Below, piece by piece: positions 52,796 through 63,216 of a DNA stretch of 64,000 nucleotides. Every line of letters begins with the position of its first letter. The stretch's first letter is position 1. Below the pieces are notes generated by a model. It did not search any database and had not been told where the DNA came from. It was given only the letters and a program-made list of their open reading frames with translations. A program made the position numbers and the translations under genes. The DNA comes from Virgibacillus sp. SK37 (GTDB taxonomy: Bacteria > Bacillota > Bacilli > Bacillales > Amphibacillaceae): the NCBI RefSeq assembly GCF_000725285.1, contig NZ_CP007161.1, positions 977,911-1,041,910 on the forward strand, in the 5' to 3' direction.

Positions 52796-53752
52796 ATGAA
52801 AAGAGTTTTTTTCGTCTGTATAATTGGAGTTTCTTTGTTTTTACAAGCTGGGTGCAATTTATTTAGTAAAGGCGAGCTGCAGGCTGTTGGGATGCTCTTT
52901 GATAGTCCAATGGAGGAGCAAGCCTGGGGAAAGAAAGGCTATAAAGGCTTAATGGCAATTAAGGAAACACAGGATGTGGATGTATATTATAAAGAAAATA
53001 TTTATACAGAAAACGATGTTACCCTCGCCGTAAATGAATTTGTGGAAAATGGGGTAAATCTGATTTTTGGTCATAGTAATAGTTTCGGTAAATATTTCAA
53101 AGAGATTGCAAACGATTATCCTGATGTCCACTTTGTTTATTTTAATGGGAACATTCATTCCAAAAATTTAACAAGCTTAAAGTTTAATGGAGAAGCCATG
53201 GGTTTTTTTGGTGGAATGGTAGCAAGTAAAATGACAGAAACTAATCAGCTGGGGATTATTGGGGCATATGAATGGCAGCCAGAAATTGAAGGGTTCTACG
53301 AAGGTGCGAAATATCAAAATCCCTCTGTAGATATTTATGTAAAAATATTAAACACATGGGTTAATAAAGACTTAGCTATAAATATTTATACGAAGATGCT
53401 CGCAAATGACATAGATGTGTTTTATCCAACAGGTGATTCGTTTAGTAATGAAGTTATTGAAAGGGCGAAGAAGGCCGATGCGCATACGATAGGGTATGTA
53501 GATGATCAATTAAAGTTAGGCAAGCATACTGTTTTAACAAGCACTGTACAGCATGTGGACAGGCTATATGAAATTGCTGCAGAGAGATTTGATAAGGGAA
53601 ACCTTGATGGTGGGATACTTACATTTGACTTTGGCGATGATGCAATATCGCTCGGTGAATTTAGTCCAATTGTTCCTGAAAGCTTTCAACAAAAAATCAA
53701 AGAATCCATTCAGGAATACAAGGAAACAGGAAAGCTGCCAAACGCCCGCTAA
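52796..53752 (+). CDS. med: Med lipoprotein, positive regulator of comK
   Basis: This 318-residue lipoprotein has a signal peptide and lipobox LFLQAGC (Cys 20) and a periplasmic-binding BMP-family fold (VGMLFDSPMEEQAWGKKGYKG, HSNSFGKYFKEIANDYPDV). B. subtilis Med (317 aa) raises comK expression. The usual downstream comZ, a ComG repressor gene, is not seen in the 150-bp gap before fabH. GGAGTG precedes the ATG. Ligand unknown. Confidence 0.85.
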   Translation: MKRVFFVCIIGVSLFLQAGCNLFSKGELQAVGMLFDSPMEEQAWGKKGYKGLMAIKETQDVDVYYKENIYTENDVTLAVNEFVENGVNLIFGHSNSFGKYFKEIANDYPDVHFVYFNGNIHSKNLTSLKFNGEAMGFFGGMVASKMTETNQLGIIGAYEWQPEIEGFYEGAKYQNPSVDIYVKILNTWVNKDLAINIYTKMLANDIDVFYPTGDSFSNEVIERAKKADAHTIGYVDDQLKLGKHTVLTSTVQHVDRLYEIAAERFDKGNLDGGILTFDFGDDAISLGEFSPIVPESFQQKIKESIQEYKETGKLPNAR

Positions 53753-53844
53753 AAACTGGACCTCATGTTCAATGATGTTACAGAGCCTGCTATGGGAAGG
53801 GTTAGTTACTTTTACTCTTGCAAGTTGCCCATTTATACATTAAA

Positions 53845-53863
53845 ATTAGTACCAAGTCATAAT
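53845..53863. promoter_or_regulatory. FapR operator upstream of fabH
   Basis: ATTAGTACCAAGTCATAAT closely matches the Bacillus FapR operator ATTAGTACCTAGTCTTAAT. FapR represses fatty acid synthesis genes and is released by malonyl-CoA. It lies 40 bp before the fabH start. Confidence 0.88.
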
Positions 53864-53902
53864 ATTTGATAATAAACTTTTTATATATAAGGAGATGGAA
53901 AT

Positions 53903-54841
53903 ATGAACGTTGGTGTATTAGGTACAGGTCATTACCTTCCAACAAGAGTTTTAACAAACAAGGACATGGAAAAGATTGTCGATACAAATGATGAATGGAT
54001 CCGGACGCGTACAGGAATTGAAGAACGGAGACTTGCAGAAGATAATGTAGATTCATCTGACATGGCATACCATGCCGCAAAAGGGGCTTTAGAGGAATCT
54101 GGTATCACAGCAGAAGATATTGATATGATTCTTGTTGCAACCGTAACACCTGACACGCCATTTCCATCTGTTGCCTGTATGATACAAGATAAATTAGGTG
54201 CGAAGAATGCTGCAGCTATGGATATCAGTGCAGCTTGTTCAGGATTTATGTATGGGATGATTACTGCAAAGCAATTTATTGAAACAAAGGCATATAAGCA
54301 TATTCTCGTTGTTGGTGTAGATAAGTTATCCAAAATTACCAATTGGGAAGACCGTGGAACATGTGTCTTGCTAGGTGATGGTGCAGGAGCCGCTGTTATA
54401 GGGGAAGTTGCAGAAGGAAAAGGTATTCTATCCTTTGAGCTTGGTGCAAATGGCGCTGGAGGCAAGGAATTATATCAAAATGAAGATGATCATTTAGTGA
54501 TGAATGGCCGTGAAGTATATAAATTTGCAGTTAGGCAAATGCCGGAGTCTACTGTAAATGTTATTGAAGAAATTGGTCTAAACAAAGAAGATGTAGACTA
54601 CTTGATCCCACACCAGGCAAATATCCGGATCATGGACGCCGCGCGTGAACGCTTGGGTATTTCAGAAGACAAAATGGCAAAAACGATTAAGAAATACGGA
54701 AATAACTCTTCAGCATCAATCCCAATGGCATTATCAGAAGCAGTTAAAGATGGTAAAATAAAAGATAATGATCTAGTAGTAATGGTTGGCTTTGGTGGCG
54801 GTTTGACATGGGGAGCCGTTGCTTTACGCTGGGGAAAGTAA
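53903..54841 (+). CDS. fabH: Beta-ketoacyl-ACP synthase III FabH
   Basis: This 312-residue enzyme condenses acyl-CoA with malonyl-ACP to start (branched) fatty acid synthesis. The Cys-His-Asn triad is visible: C112 in [12 protein letters not shown], His in IPHQANIRI, Asn in [18 protein letters not shown] precedes the ATG. It corresponds to B. subtilis fabHA, the partner of fabF downstream, and is under a FapR operator. Confidence 0.95.
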   Translation: MNVGVLGTGHYLPTRVLTNKDMEKIVDTNDEWIRTRTGIEERRLAEDNVDSSDMAYHAAKGALEESGITAEDIDMILVATVTPDTPFPSVACMIQDKLGAKNAAAMDISAACSGFMYGMITAKQFIETKAYKHILVVGVDKLSKITNWEDRGTCVLLGDGAGAAVIGEVAEGKGILSFELGANGAGGKELYQNEDDHLVMNGREVYKFAVRQMPESTVNVIEEIGLNKEDVDYLIPHQANIRIMDAARERLGISEDKMAKTIKKYGNNSSASIPMALSEAVKDGKIKDNDLVVMVGFGGGLTWGAVALRWGK

Positions 54842-54877
54842 ACGAAAATAGAACGGAATGATATAGGAGGTTACCTT

Positions 54878-56116
54878 ATGGATAATAAAAGAGTAGTTGT
54901 TACAGGACTTGGAGCAATCACACCTTTAGGCAACAATGTGGAAACCATGTGGGAAAATGTTCTTGCAGGTAAATCCGGAGTTGATTTTGTAACCAGAGTA
55001 AACAAAGATGATTTCCCTGCAAAAGTAGCAGCAGAAGTAAAGGATTTTGACCCTACAGTATATATGGACAAAAAAGATGCAAGAAAAATGGATCCATTTA
55101 CTCAATATGCAGTCGCAGCAGCCAAAATGGCGGTGGAAGATGCCAAATTGACAATTGATGATTCCAATGCACATCGTGTCGGCGTGTGGATCGGCTCTGG
55201 AATCGGTGGTATGCAAACATGGGAAGACCAGCATACGAAATTTTTGGAAAAGGGACCGAAGCGTGTTAGTCCATTCTTTGTTCCAATGATGATTCCCGAT
55301 ATGGCAGCAGGCCAGGTATCTATTCAACTAGGAGCAAAGGGAATTAATTCTTGTAGTGTGACCGCATGTGCTTCTGGTGCTAATTCGATCGGTGATGCTT
55401 TTAAAGCAGTTCAGCGTGGAGATGTTGATTATATTATAGCAGGGGGCACAGAGGCTCCAATCTCAAATATGGCCTTTGCTGGTTTTTCCTCTGCTAAAGC
55501 ATTGTCATTAAACGAAGACCCTTCTAAAGCAAGCCGTCCATTTGATAAAAACCGCGATGGTTTTGTTATGGGTGAAGGCTCAGGTATCTTGATCCTGGAA
55601 ACATTGGAGACTGCTTTGGAGCGTGGGGCTCATATTTATGGGGAAATCGTCGGCTATGGTGCTACCGGAGATGCTTATCACATCACTGCTCCAGCTGAGC
55701 ATGGTGAAGGTGCAGCCCGGGCAATGCAGATGGCAATTGAAGATGCTGGCTTGCAGCCGGAAAACGTCGACTACGTTAACGCACATGGGACAAGTACCGC
55801 ATTAAATGATAAATTTGAAACAGAAGCAATTAAAACGGTATTTGGTGAACATGCATATAAGATTGCAGTTTCCTCTACAAAATCAATGACAGGGCATTTA
55901 CTTGGAGCAGCTGGTGGGATAGAATCAGTTATTTCTTTAAAAACAATTGAGGATAGCGTGATTCCAGCCACTATAAACTATGAAACACCAGATGAAGACT
56001 GTGATCTGGATTATGTTCCAAATGAAGCCAGAAAACAAGATGTAGACGTAGTAGTCAGCAATTCTCTAGGGTTTGGTGGACACAACGTGGCATTAGTATT
56101 CAAAAAGTATAATTAA
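54878..56116 (+). CDS. fabF: Beta-ketoacyl-ACP synthase II FabF
   Basis: This 412-residue elongating condensing enzyme has C164 in VTACASGAN, His in NAHGTST and His in [10 protein letters not shown], plus the glycine-rich SLGFGGHN end. It adds two-carbon units to acyl-ACP and is the cerulenin target. AGGAGGT precedes the ATG, 36 bp after fabH; the two are one operon under FapR. A terminator follows. Confidence 0.95.
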   Translation: MDNKRVVVTGLGAITPLGNNVETMWENVLAGKSGVDFVTRVNKDDFPAKVAAEVKDFDPTVYMDKKDARKMDPFTQYAVAAAKMAVEDAKLTIDDSNAHRVGVWIGSGIGGMQTWEDQHTKFLEKGPKRVSPFFVPMMIPDMAAGQVSIQLGAKGINSCSVTACASGANSIGDAFKAVQRGDVDYIIAGGTEAPISNMAFAGFSSAKALSLNEDPSKASRPFDKNRDGFVMGEGSGILILETLETALERGAHIYGEIVGYGATGDAYHITAPAEHGEGAARAMQMAIEDAGLQPENVDYVNAHGTSTALNDKFETEAIKTVFGEHAYKIAVSSTKSMTGHLLGAAGGIESVISLKTIEDSVIPATINYETPDEDCDLDYVPNEARKQDVDVVVSNSLGFGGHNVALVFKKYN

Positions 56117-56135
56117 TATGAGAAAGTAATAAGGA

Positions 56136-56172
56136 AGGCTGATCAGCATAAGTTGCTGGTCGGTCTTTTTTA
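56136..56172 (+). terminator. Terminator after fabF
   Basis: AGGCTGATCAGCA pairs with TGCTGGTCGGTCT (several G-U), followed by TTTTT. Confidence 0.8.
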
Positions 56173-56315
56173 TTGCTCTGTATCTATTATTGCTCTTGGC
56201 AGGCAAAGAGCTTATTAGCTTTAGTGGCAAAGTTTGTTAGATTTTGTAAATTTCATTAATTATCACTTATCTAGGCTATTACGGAGTGTATGACGGACAT
56301 TGCGGCCAAGAAAAC

Positions 56316-56355
56316 GTGATTGAATGCCCGCCACTCGGGGGGATACAGGGATGAA
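56316..56355. other. Possible remnant of an IS605-type right end
   Basis: GCCCGCCACT (about 56318-56327) followed by CGGGGGGATAC recalls the two arms of the tnpB right end at 34857-34901 with the inner loop deleted. The rest of the 321-bp gap 56117-56437 holds only the fabF terminator. Confidence 0.3.
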
Positions 56356-56437
56356 CGTTTAGACATTCTTCATTTTTTACAGGTTAGGCGCATAAAATAG
56401 TATTAATTACAGTGTACAAGCATGGGGTGGGGATGGA

Positions 56438-56644
56438 ATGGGGTATATTTTTTTATTTTTAATTGGATTTGGACTTGCTGTAACAGGCGGGGTTACAATT
56501 ATCGCTTATACAAACTTTCTTCCTGCAGGGGTAACCTGGTTGGAATATTTCAGCTTTATCTTAACAAGACCGGAATGTTATTTTCTTCCGGCAGGGCTAA
56601 TTTTAATTGCTTTTGTAATTTACCGATTTCCACATAGTCCATAA
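56438..56644 (+). CDS. Small two-helix membrane protein
   Basis: This 68-residue protein has two hydrophobic segments (about 2-24 and 48-63): IFLFLIGFGLAVTGGVTIIAYTNFLPAG and CYFLPAGLILIAFVIYRF. A G-rich GGGGTGGGGATGG precedes the ATG. A second overlapping frame from 56422 is Cys/Asn-rich and unlikely to be real. The family is not recognised. It lies 81 bp before yjbA on the same strand. Confidence 0.6.
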   Translation: MGYIFLFLIGFGLAVTGGVTIIAYTNFLPAGVTWLEYFSFILTRPECYFLPAGLILIAFVIYRFPHSP

Positions 56645-56724
56645 ACTTTACAGATTTAGAATATTTTTCTAGGAGGATGGTCATAATGAATGGTAAATTC
56701 ACATTTTAAAGTGAGGGTTGTTTT

Positions 56725-57486
56725 ATGTTATATCTGCATGATGTATGGGTAAATTGGTTTGAAGGAGAAGAGAATGGGTATAACGTATGTTATTTTCATG
56801 AATGGCGAAAAGAGGATAAAATCGAGTTGTTAGATCAGGTTCCCCTCTTGTACATAACGGAAAATCTATATAACTACATTGAAAATGACATGCATGAACT
56901 TCCTAAACCCATGCTGGACGTAATTTATAAACGAGCTTACTCTCGTAAAGGACAAGAAAGAACCGTTATGGAATATGCTGCTATTATTACTGATGGAAAT
57001 GATATTATGGTAATTGACACGATAGGCTATCAAATTCCTGTTCGGAAAAGCAGATTAATTCCAAGGCAAGAACAACTAGTATATGATATGATCCAAAATA
57101 CGAAGGCACAATCATTTAAGTTTGACGATAGACATTATAAAAAAGAGTATCATATGCTTTCACTAGAGCCTGAGCTCGTTTTCGGTTTAACTAGAAAAGA
57201 ACGGCAATTGAAACAGTTATTAATGATGGGGCTTGATCAGCTACGTACAGCGAACAATCTTGGAGAATTACGCTATTGGCTTACGGAATGGGATCCGAAA
57301 AACTATCCTTACATTCGCGATTTGAATGAAGACCAAGTTTGGGAAGCATTGTACAATGGTGTGAAGAGAGGTTGGACAAGCTCTCATGAGGATTTGTGTG
57401 CAAAACTAATTAAAGGACAGCCTTTCCTTGAAAAATTGTATGAAATGGAAAATGGAAAAGAGGAGAATGCTTCAAAGCTACAATAA
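56725..57486 (+). CDS. yjbA: YjbA (UPF0736) protein
   Basis: This 253-residue soluble protein begins [21 protein letters not shown] and has the conserved [13 protein letters not shown] and [13 protein letters not shown] regions of UPF0736. It is convergent with trpS, as in B. subtilis. GTGAGGG precedes the ATG by a normal distance. The structure of its central [19 protein letters not shown] helices is unknown. Function unknown. Confidence 0.88.
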   Translation: MLYLHDVWVNWFEGEENGYNVCYFHEWRKEDKIELLDQVPLLYITENLYNYIENDMHELPKPMLDVIYKRAYSRKGQERTVMEYAAIITDGNDIMVIDTIGYQIPVRKSRLIPRQEQLVYDMIQNTKAQSFKFDDRHYKKEYHMLSLEPELVFGLTRKERQLKQLLMMGLDQLRTANNLGELRYWLTEWDPKNYPYIRDLNEDQVWEALYNGVKRGWTSSHEDLCAKLIKGQPFLEKLYEMENGKEENASKLQ

Positions 57487-57491
57487 GCATG

Positions 57492-57525
57492 AAGGGTGAG
57501 CGTATATTACGTTCACCCTTTGTGT

Positions 57526-57527
<2 letters not shown>
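57492..57527. terminator. Terminator between yjbA and trpS
   Basis: AAGGGTGAGCG pairs with CGTTCACCCTT around a TATATTA loop (one mismatch), serving convergent genes. Confidence 0.75.
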
Positions 57528-58738
<1,211 letters not shown>

Positions 58739-58961
58739 TTTATCATCGCTGTAAAATATAAATTTTAATTTATTATATACGAATTCCAAACCATAAAGCA
58801 AGGATTTGAAGTTTGGAAAAAGAGATTTTTGTTGAAAACACTAAAGAGCTAGTGGGGAAGGGCAGCCCGTCACCACTGTCCCAAAATGGTGTATAAAAGT
58901 CCATTGACTTCCATCATTATCAATGGTAAATTATATGAAAATAAAATAAATTATTAATGAT

Positions 58962-59054
58962 CCACTTGGGGTGCCTTTATAAGGGCTGAGATTAAAGTGA
59001 CTAACTTTGAAACTCAATGAACTTGAGACGGGTAATACCGTCGTAAGGAAGTGG
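58962..59054 (+). promoter_or_regulatory. TPP riboswitch 1 (upstream, orphan)
   Basis: The aptamer has CCACTTGGGGTGCC, GGGCTGAGA, then TGAACTTGAGACGGGTAAT and ACCGTCGTAAGGAAGTGG, the thi-box pattern with closed P1 (CCACTT/AAGTGG). A terminator follows at 59103, whose arm can pair with the aptamer 3' side. No intact gene follows before the second riboswitch, only a decayed fragment. Confidence 0.9.
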
Positions 59055-59102
59055 CAGTAATTGATATACGCTAATTTGTATTGATTACTATATATATATT
59101 CA

Positions 59103-59139
59103 AACCACTTTCTTTATGCTTGAAGGAAAGTGGTTTTTT
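59103..59139 (+). terminator. Riboswitch 1 expression-platform terminator
   Basis: AACCACTTTC pairs with GAAAGTGGTT, followed by TTTTT. CCACTTTC can instead pair with GGAAGTGG of the aptamer P1, a classic TPP-off switch. Confidence 0.85.
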
Positions 59140-59167
59140 ATGTCTACGTAAGTTCACCATTACTTAG

Positions 59168-59377
59168 AAATTTGATTACAAAATCACAAAACTAGCACTT
59201 TGTTCAATCCTTACGGCAGGTGTACTCCATCAAGGCAACATCAATGGTGCGATGAGCAAGAAGGATGATTATGATTTCGTTGTATCGACAACCATTGTTC
59301 CAGAAAAGGTGAAAGAAAGGGTCAATAATGGTGTACCGTTATTGACGGGGGAGGGGGTGAAGAAGTTTATAGGATGA
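59168..59377 (+). pseudogene. Remnant of a PTS IIB (GatB-like) gene
   Basis: A 69-codon open stretch between the two riboswitches lacks a start at its head. Its product contains ILTAGVLHQ near the front and DDYDFVVSTTIVPEKV followed by NNGVPLLTGEGVKKF at the end, the order of the GatB-type galactitol IIB domain (xLVTTTxVP...GVPFLTGxGV). About 25 residues of the middle and the cysteine start seem lost. The PTS IIB assignment is tentative. Confidence 0.5.
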
Positions 59378-59433
59378 TAAAGAAAAGGATTTAACATCTT
59401 GATACTATCATGAAGTAACTTAATATAGTCAAT

Positions 59434-59513
59434 CACTAGGGGAGCACATTGGTGCTGAGAGAATAAATTCGACCCTTTGAACCTGAACTGGTTAATACTA
59501 GCGTAGGGAAGTG
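59434..59513 (+). promoter_or_regulatory. TPP riboswitch 2 (tenA operon)
   Basis: A canonical thi-box: CACTAGGGGAGC, GGTGCTGAGAGA, GACCCTTTGAACCTGAACTG, GTTAATACTAGCGTAGGGAA, closing GTG. It should shut the thiamine-salvage operon when thiamine pyrophosphate is plentiful. Confidence 0.95.
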
Positions 59514-59548
59514 CAGGAGAAAGTTCAATTTATTGAATTACTGCAAAT

Positions 59549-59580
59549 CCATTCCTATGTATTAGTGAATGGTTTTTTTA
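59549..59580 (+). terminator. Riboswitch 2 expression-platform terminator
   Basis: CCATTC pairs with GAATGG, followed by seven T, about 25 bp before the tenA start. An upstream GTTCAAT/ATTGAAT hairpin may take part in the alternative fold. Confidence 0.75.
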
Positions 59581-59604
59581 TTAAAAAAGGAAGGGGATTT
59601 TATA

Positions 59605-60303
59605 ATGAGTAGTTTATTTACAGATCGCTTATGGGAAAAGGTTGGACCAATTTGGAATTCTTATTTGGAGCATCCATTTGTTAAAGGTCTTGGAGAGGGG
59701 TGGCTAGATCAAGAGAAATTTAAACATTGGATGAAACAAGATTATGTATATTTAATCGAGTATTCACGGCTCTTCGGTTTAGGGAGTGCAAAATCACAGG
59801 ACCTAAAGACGATGACACTGTTTGCGGGTCTATTGCACGGTACATTGGACATGGAAATGGATCTTCATCGTGAATATGCCAAGAAATTTAACATATCAAA
59901 CGAGGAACTAGAAGCTACAGAAGCGGGAGCAACTACGACAGCGTACACGAGTTACATGCTAAATGTATCGCAACAAGGTGGCGTTGAAAATGTTATCGCT
60001 TCCGTACTTGCATGCGCTTGGAGCTATAACTTTATTGGAAAAAACCTAGCTAAATGGGAAGGGGCATTAGAACATGAATTTTATGGTCAATGGGTGGAAA
60101 TGTACGCCTCTCCTGAATTTACGGAGTTAGCTAATACATGTAAAGACTTGATGAATGAAATAACAAGCGGGAAACCTGAACATGAACTAGCTTCCCTGGA
60201 GGATATTGTTGTCAAAACAAGCTACTTTGAGTATATGTTTTGGGATATGGCTGAGAGAAAGGAAACGTGGCCAATTAAGTTATTAAAACCTTCCACTCTA
60301 TAG
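59605..60303 (+). CDS. tenA: Aminopyrimidine aminohydrolase TenA (thiaminase II)
   Basis: This 232-residue TenA hydrolyses aminopyrimidine degradation products of thiamine to HMP. Catalytic Cys C137 sits in LACAWSY, and D46 (KQDYVYL) and the C-terminal E/Y region YFEYMFWDMAE are present. ATG 59605 follows AAGGGGAT; an in-frame TTG at 59569 lies in the terminator. First gene of tenA-ylmB-thiZ-thiX-thiY, the base-degraded thiamine salvage route described in Bacillus halodurans. Confidence 0.92.
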   Translation: MSSLFTDRLWEKVGPIWNSYLEHPFVKGLGEGWLDQEKFKHWMKQDYVYLIEYSRLFGLGSAKSQDLKTMTLFAGLLHGTLDMEMDLHREYAKKFNISNEELEATEAGATTTAYTSYMLNVSQQGGVENVIASVLACAWSYNFIGKNLAKWEGALEHEFYGQWVEMYASPEFTELANTCKDLMNEITSGKPEHELASLEDIVVKTSYFEYMFWDMAERKETWPIKLLKPSTL

Positions 60304-60359
60304 GCAAAACTAGCAGGAAGTAAGGTGGACAATTTTTTGGTAGATAAGGAGTGGTTTGT

Positions 60360-61664
60360 ATGGATGAAAGAATAGTGCAAATTATTGACCAAGTGGATGA
60401 GCGGCAAACAGAGCTCATTGAATTACTAAAGAAATTAATTTCGTTTGAAACACCAGCACCCCCTGCACGAAATACAACGGCGGCCCAAGAGTTTATTGCT
60501 GACTATTTGGAAAAGCAAGGATTCGAAATTGACATGTGGGATGTATATCCGGGGGACCCAAACGTTGTTGGGGTATTAAGTGGTGAGGAGTCGGGTGAAT
60601 ATCAAAGTTTAATTATTAATGGGCATGTTGATGTGGCAGAGGTTGGAAATGTGGATCAATGGGAATCAGATCCATTCATGCCAATTGTTAAGGACGATAA
60701 AATGATTGGTCGTGGTGCGGCAGATATGAAAGGTGGCCTTGCAGGTGCTTTGTTTGCCATTCAGTTATTAAAGGAAAATGACATTAAATTGCCGGGATCC
60801 CTCACATTCCAATCGGTAATCGGTGAAGAGGTAGGAGAAGCAGGGACATTACAGTGCTGTCAGCGTGGTTATCAAGCTGATTTTGCAGTGGTAGTTGATA
60901 CAAGCGATTTACATATCCAAGGACAGGGTGGCGTAATAACTGGATGGATTACAATCAAGAGTGATAAAACATACCATGATGCGACAAGAAGGAATATGAT
61001 CCATGCTGGTGGAGGGCTACATGCAGCCAGTGCTATTAACAAGATGACAAAAATCATTAACGGACTGGAGGAATTGGAACGTCACTGGGCTGTTACCAAA
61101 AGTTATCCGGGCTTCCTACCTGGAACGAATACCATAAATCCCGCAGTGATTGAAGGTGGGCGCCATGCGGCTTTTATTGCCGACGAATGTCGCTTATGGA
61201 TTACAGTTCATTATTATCCTGATGAAACATACGAAGAAATTATTAAAGAGGTGGAAACCCATGTATTGAATGTTGCAAATGCCGATCCTTGGTTAAAAGA
61301 GAATCTTCCGACATTTAAGTGGGGCGGGGCTTCGATGATTGAAGACCGTGGTGAAATTTTTCCGTCGCTTGAGGTGGATCAAACACATCAAGCAGTTCAA
61401 TTACTTTCCGCTGCACATAATCATGTTTGTGCTGAAGAGGTAATTTTCAATGTTTCTCAATCTGTTACCGATGGTGGTTGGCTTGGCGATGCAGGTATTC
61501 CGACTGCTATTTACGGACCGGGTGATTATCTAAATGCACATAGCGTGAATGAACAGCTATCCATTAGCCAGCTGCTTGATTTTACCAAAGTAATGATGAA
61601 GTTTATCTATGAATGGACAACTAGTAAGAGGGTGTTAGGTAATGGAGAAACAACAGCGAAGTGA
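60360..61664 (+). CDS. ylmB: Formylaminopyrimidine deformylase YlmB (M20 family)
   Basis: This 434-residue metallohydrolase has zinc ligands in NGHVDVAEVG and GRGAADMKGG, the catalytic Glu in VIGEEVGEAG and a final His in LNAHSVNEQ. YlmB removes the formyl group from N-formyl-aminomethylpyrimidine, producing the substrate for TenA. ATG 60360 follows AAGGAG; the GTG at 60351 overlaps that site. Related to ArgE/DapE, but the operon context identifies the role. Confidence 0.9.
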   Translation: MDERIVQIIDQVDERQTELIELLKKLISFETPAPPARNTTAAQEFIADYLEKQGFEIDMWDVYPGDPNVVGVLSGEESGEYQSLIINGHVDVAEVGNVDQWESDPFMPIVKDDKMIGRGAADMKGGLAGALFAIQLLKENDIKLPGSLTFQSVIGEEVGEAGTLQCCQRGYQADFAVVVDTSDLHIQGQGGVITGWITIKSDKTYHDATRRNMIHAGGGLHAASAINKMTKIINGLEELERHWAVTKSYPGFLPGTNTINPAVIEGGRHAAFIADECRLWITVHYYPDETYEEIIKEVETHVLNVANADPWLKENLPTFKWGGASMIEDRGEIFPSLEVDQTHQAVQLLSAAHNHVCAEEVIFNVSQSVTDGGWLGDAGIPTAIYGPGDYLNAHSVNEQLSISQLLDFTKVMMKFIYEWTTSKRVLGNGETTAK

Positions 61665-61710
61665 AACATGTTCAGTAGGGGCAATTCTCTCTAACAAACA
61701 GGAGAAAGTG

Positions 61711-62481
61711 ATGGATCATATCGCTTTAGAACTGAAACAGGTTAGTTTTCGTTATTTGGAAGCGGATAAACAGGAACCATTGCTAGATTTGCTTGATCTT
61801 AAGGTGAAGGATGGAGAATTTATCAGTATTATTGGGACAAGCGGGTCAGGGAAAACGACATTGTTTCGTTTAATTACTGGATTAGAGGAGCCGGTAAATG
61901 GGGGTATTTACATTAACGGAGAATGTCATAGTAATCGACTTGGAAGCGTTGGTTACATGCCACAGCAGGATTTACTAATGCCATGGCGAACCATCTTAAA
62001 AAACGCTGTCCTGCCACTTGAATTAAAAGGGATTAATAGCAAAACGGCAGATAAACAGGTACGTGAACTATTAAAGGAATTTGGACTAGGTGGATACGAA
62101 AATGAATACCCTAGTGAACTATCAGGCGGGATGAAACAGCGGTTATCGTTTCTTAGGGCCGTGTTAAGTGGATCCAATATCCTCCTTCTAGATGAGCCCT
62201 TTAGTGCACTTGATGCGATGACAAAGCAATCGATGCAGGAATGGCTTTTAGGGCAGTGGGAAAAACGTAAACAGACGATTCTTTTTATTACACATGATAT
62301 AAATGAGGCTTTATTTTTATCTGATCGTATATTTATTTTGACAGAGAAACCAGTTCGAACGTTAAAGGAATTTATTGTGCCGCTTGACCGCCCAAGAAAA
62401 TTAAGTGATTTAAATAAACATGCTGTCATTAAGACAAAAGAAGAAATAATGGCGCAATTTCAAGTAGAGGCTACGATATGA
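61711..62481 (+). CDS. thiZ: Thiamine-precursor ABC transporter ATPase ThiZ
   Basis: This 256-residue nitrate/taurine-type ABC ATPase has Walker A GTSGSGKTT, Q-loop MPQQDLLMPW, signature LSGGMKQRLSFLRA, Walker B ILLLDEPFSALD and H-loop THDINEA. It energises import of formylaminopyrimidine. ATG 61711 (behind AGGAGA) is chosen; an ATG at 61642 inside ylmB would add 23 non-family residues. It overlaps thiX by 4 bp. Confidence 0.9.
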   Translation: MDHIALELKQVSFRYLEADKQEPLLDLLDLKVKDGEFISIIGTSGSGKTTLFRLITGLEEPVNGGIYINGECHSNRLGSVGYMPQQDLLMPWRTILKNAVLPLELKGINSKTADKQVRELLKEFGLGGYENEYPSELSGGMKQRLSFLRAVLSGSNILLLDEPFSALDAMTKQSMQEWLLGQWEKRKQTILFITHDINEALFLSDRIFILTEKPVRTLKEFIVPLDRPRKLSDLNKHAVIKTKEEIMAQFQVEATI

Positions 62482-63215
62482 AAAAATATATTCCCTCTAC
62501 GCTATTAATCTTTTTGTTTATTATTCTCTGGGAAGTTGTAGCAAGAATGGTAGATCTAGACTTTCTTTTTCCAACACCATCTGCGGTAATAATGGAACTA
62601 TGGGAATTACGAACAATATTAATCACGGAACATCTACCATCGACATTGTTGATAATTATAATAGGTTTAGCCATTTCCATTTTGTTTGGTGTAGGTTTAG
62701 CCATTGCTATGAATCAAAGTAAAGCAGTGGAGCAAACATTTTATCCAATTATTATAATCTCACAGACAATCCCAATTATTGCACTTGCACCAATCTTTGT
62801 TTTGTGGTTTGGCTATTCCATTTGGAGCAAAGTGGCGGTTACGATATTAATATCATTCTTTCCGATAACCATTAGTACATTCGATGGATTTCGCTCAAAA
62901 AGTAAGGAAATACAGGAATTATTATTAACAATGGGAGCCAGTAGAAAGGATATTTTTCTAAAACTAGATATTCCTTCAGCCATACCTTATTTTTATTCAG
63001 GGTTAAAAGTTGCTGTTCCACTGAGTGTGATAGGTGCAGCTATAGGCGAATGGCTCGGCGCACAAGTAGGTCTCGGGTATTTTAGCAGAAGAATGATGAC
63101 ACAATTTGATGGAGCGGGAGTGTTCGCCCCGGTTGTTTTGTTGTCGATGCTGGGAATCCTATTGTTTTTAATTGTTGTCTGGATGGAAGAGCATGTATTG
63201 AAATGGAGGAAGTAA
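62478..63215 (+). CDS. thiX: Thiamine-precursor ABC transporter permease ThiX
   Basis: This 245-residue permease has about six transmembrane helices and the BPD-type EAA loop, seen as LLTMGASRKDIFLKLDIPSAIPYFYSG in two parts. It pairs with ThiZ and ThiY. The start overlaps the thiZ stop (ATGA), so the two are coupled. The gene ends 1 bp before the thiY start. Confidence 0.9.
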   Translation: MKKYIPSTLLIFLFIILWEVVARMVDLDFLFPTPSAVIMELWELRTILITEHLPSTLLIIIIGLAISILFGVGLAIAMNQSKAVEQTFYPIIIISQTIPIIALAPIFVLWFGYSIWSKVAVTILISFFPITISTFDGFRSKSKEIQELLLTMGASRKDIFLKLDIPSAIPYFYSGLKVAVPLSVIGAAIGEWLGAQVGLGYFSRRMMTQFDGAGVFAPVVLLSMLGILLFLIVVWMEEHVLKWRK

Positions 63216-63216
63216 A

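Noticed and set aside
53753-53902. comZ downstream of med
   Set aside because: No frame with ComZ-like sequence and a ribosome binding site is visible in this gap.
56422-56637. 71-codon frame overlapping the small membrane protein
   Set aside because: Its product is an odd Cys/Asn/Arg mixture, while the overlapping frame from 56438 gives a clean two-helix membrane protein.
61642-61710. ThiZ start at ATG 61642 overlapping ylmB
   Set aside because: The extra 23 residues do not resemble ABC ATPase starts, and a good AGGAGA site precedes ATG 61711.
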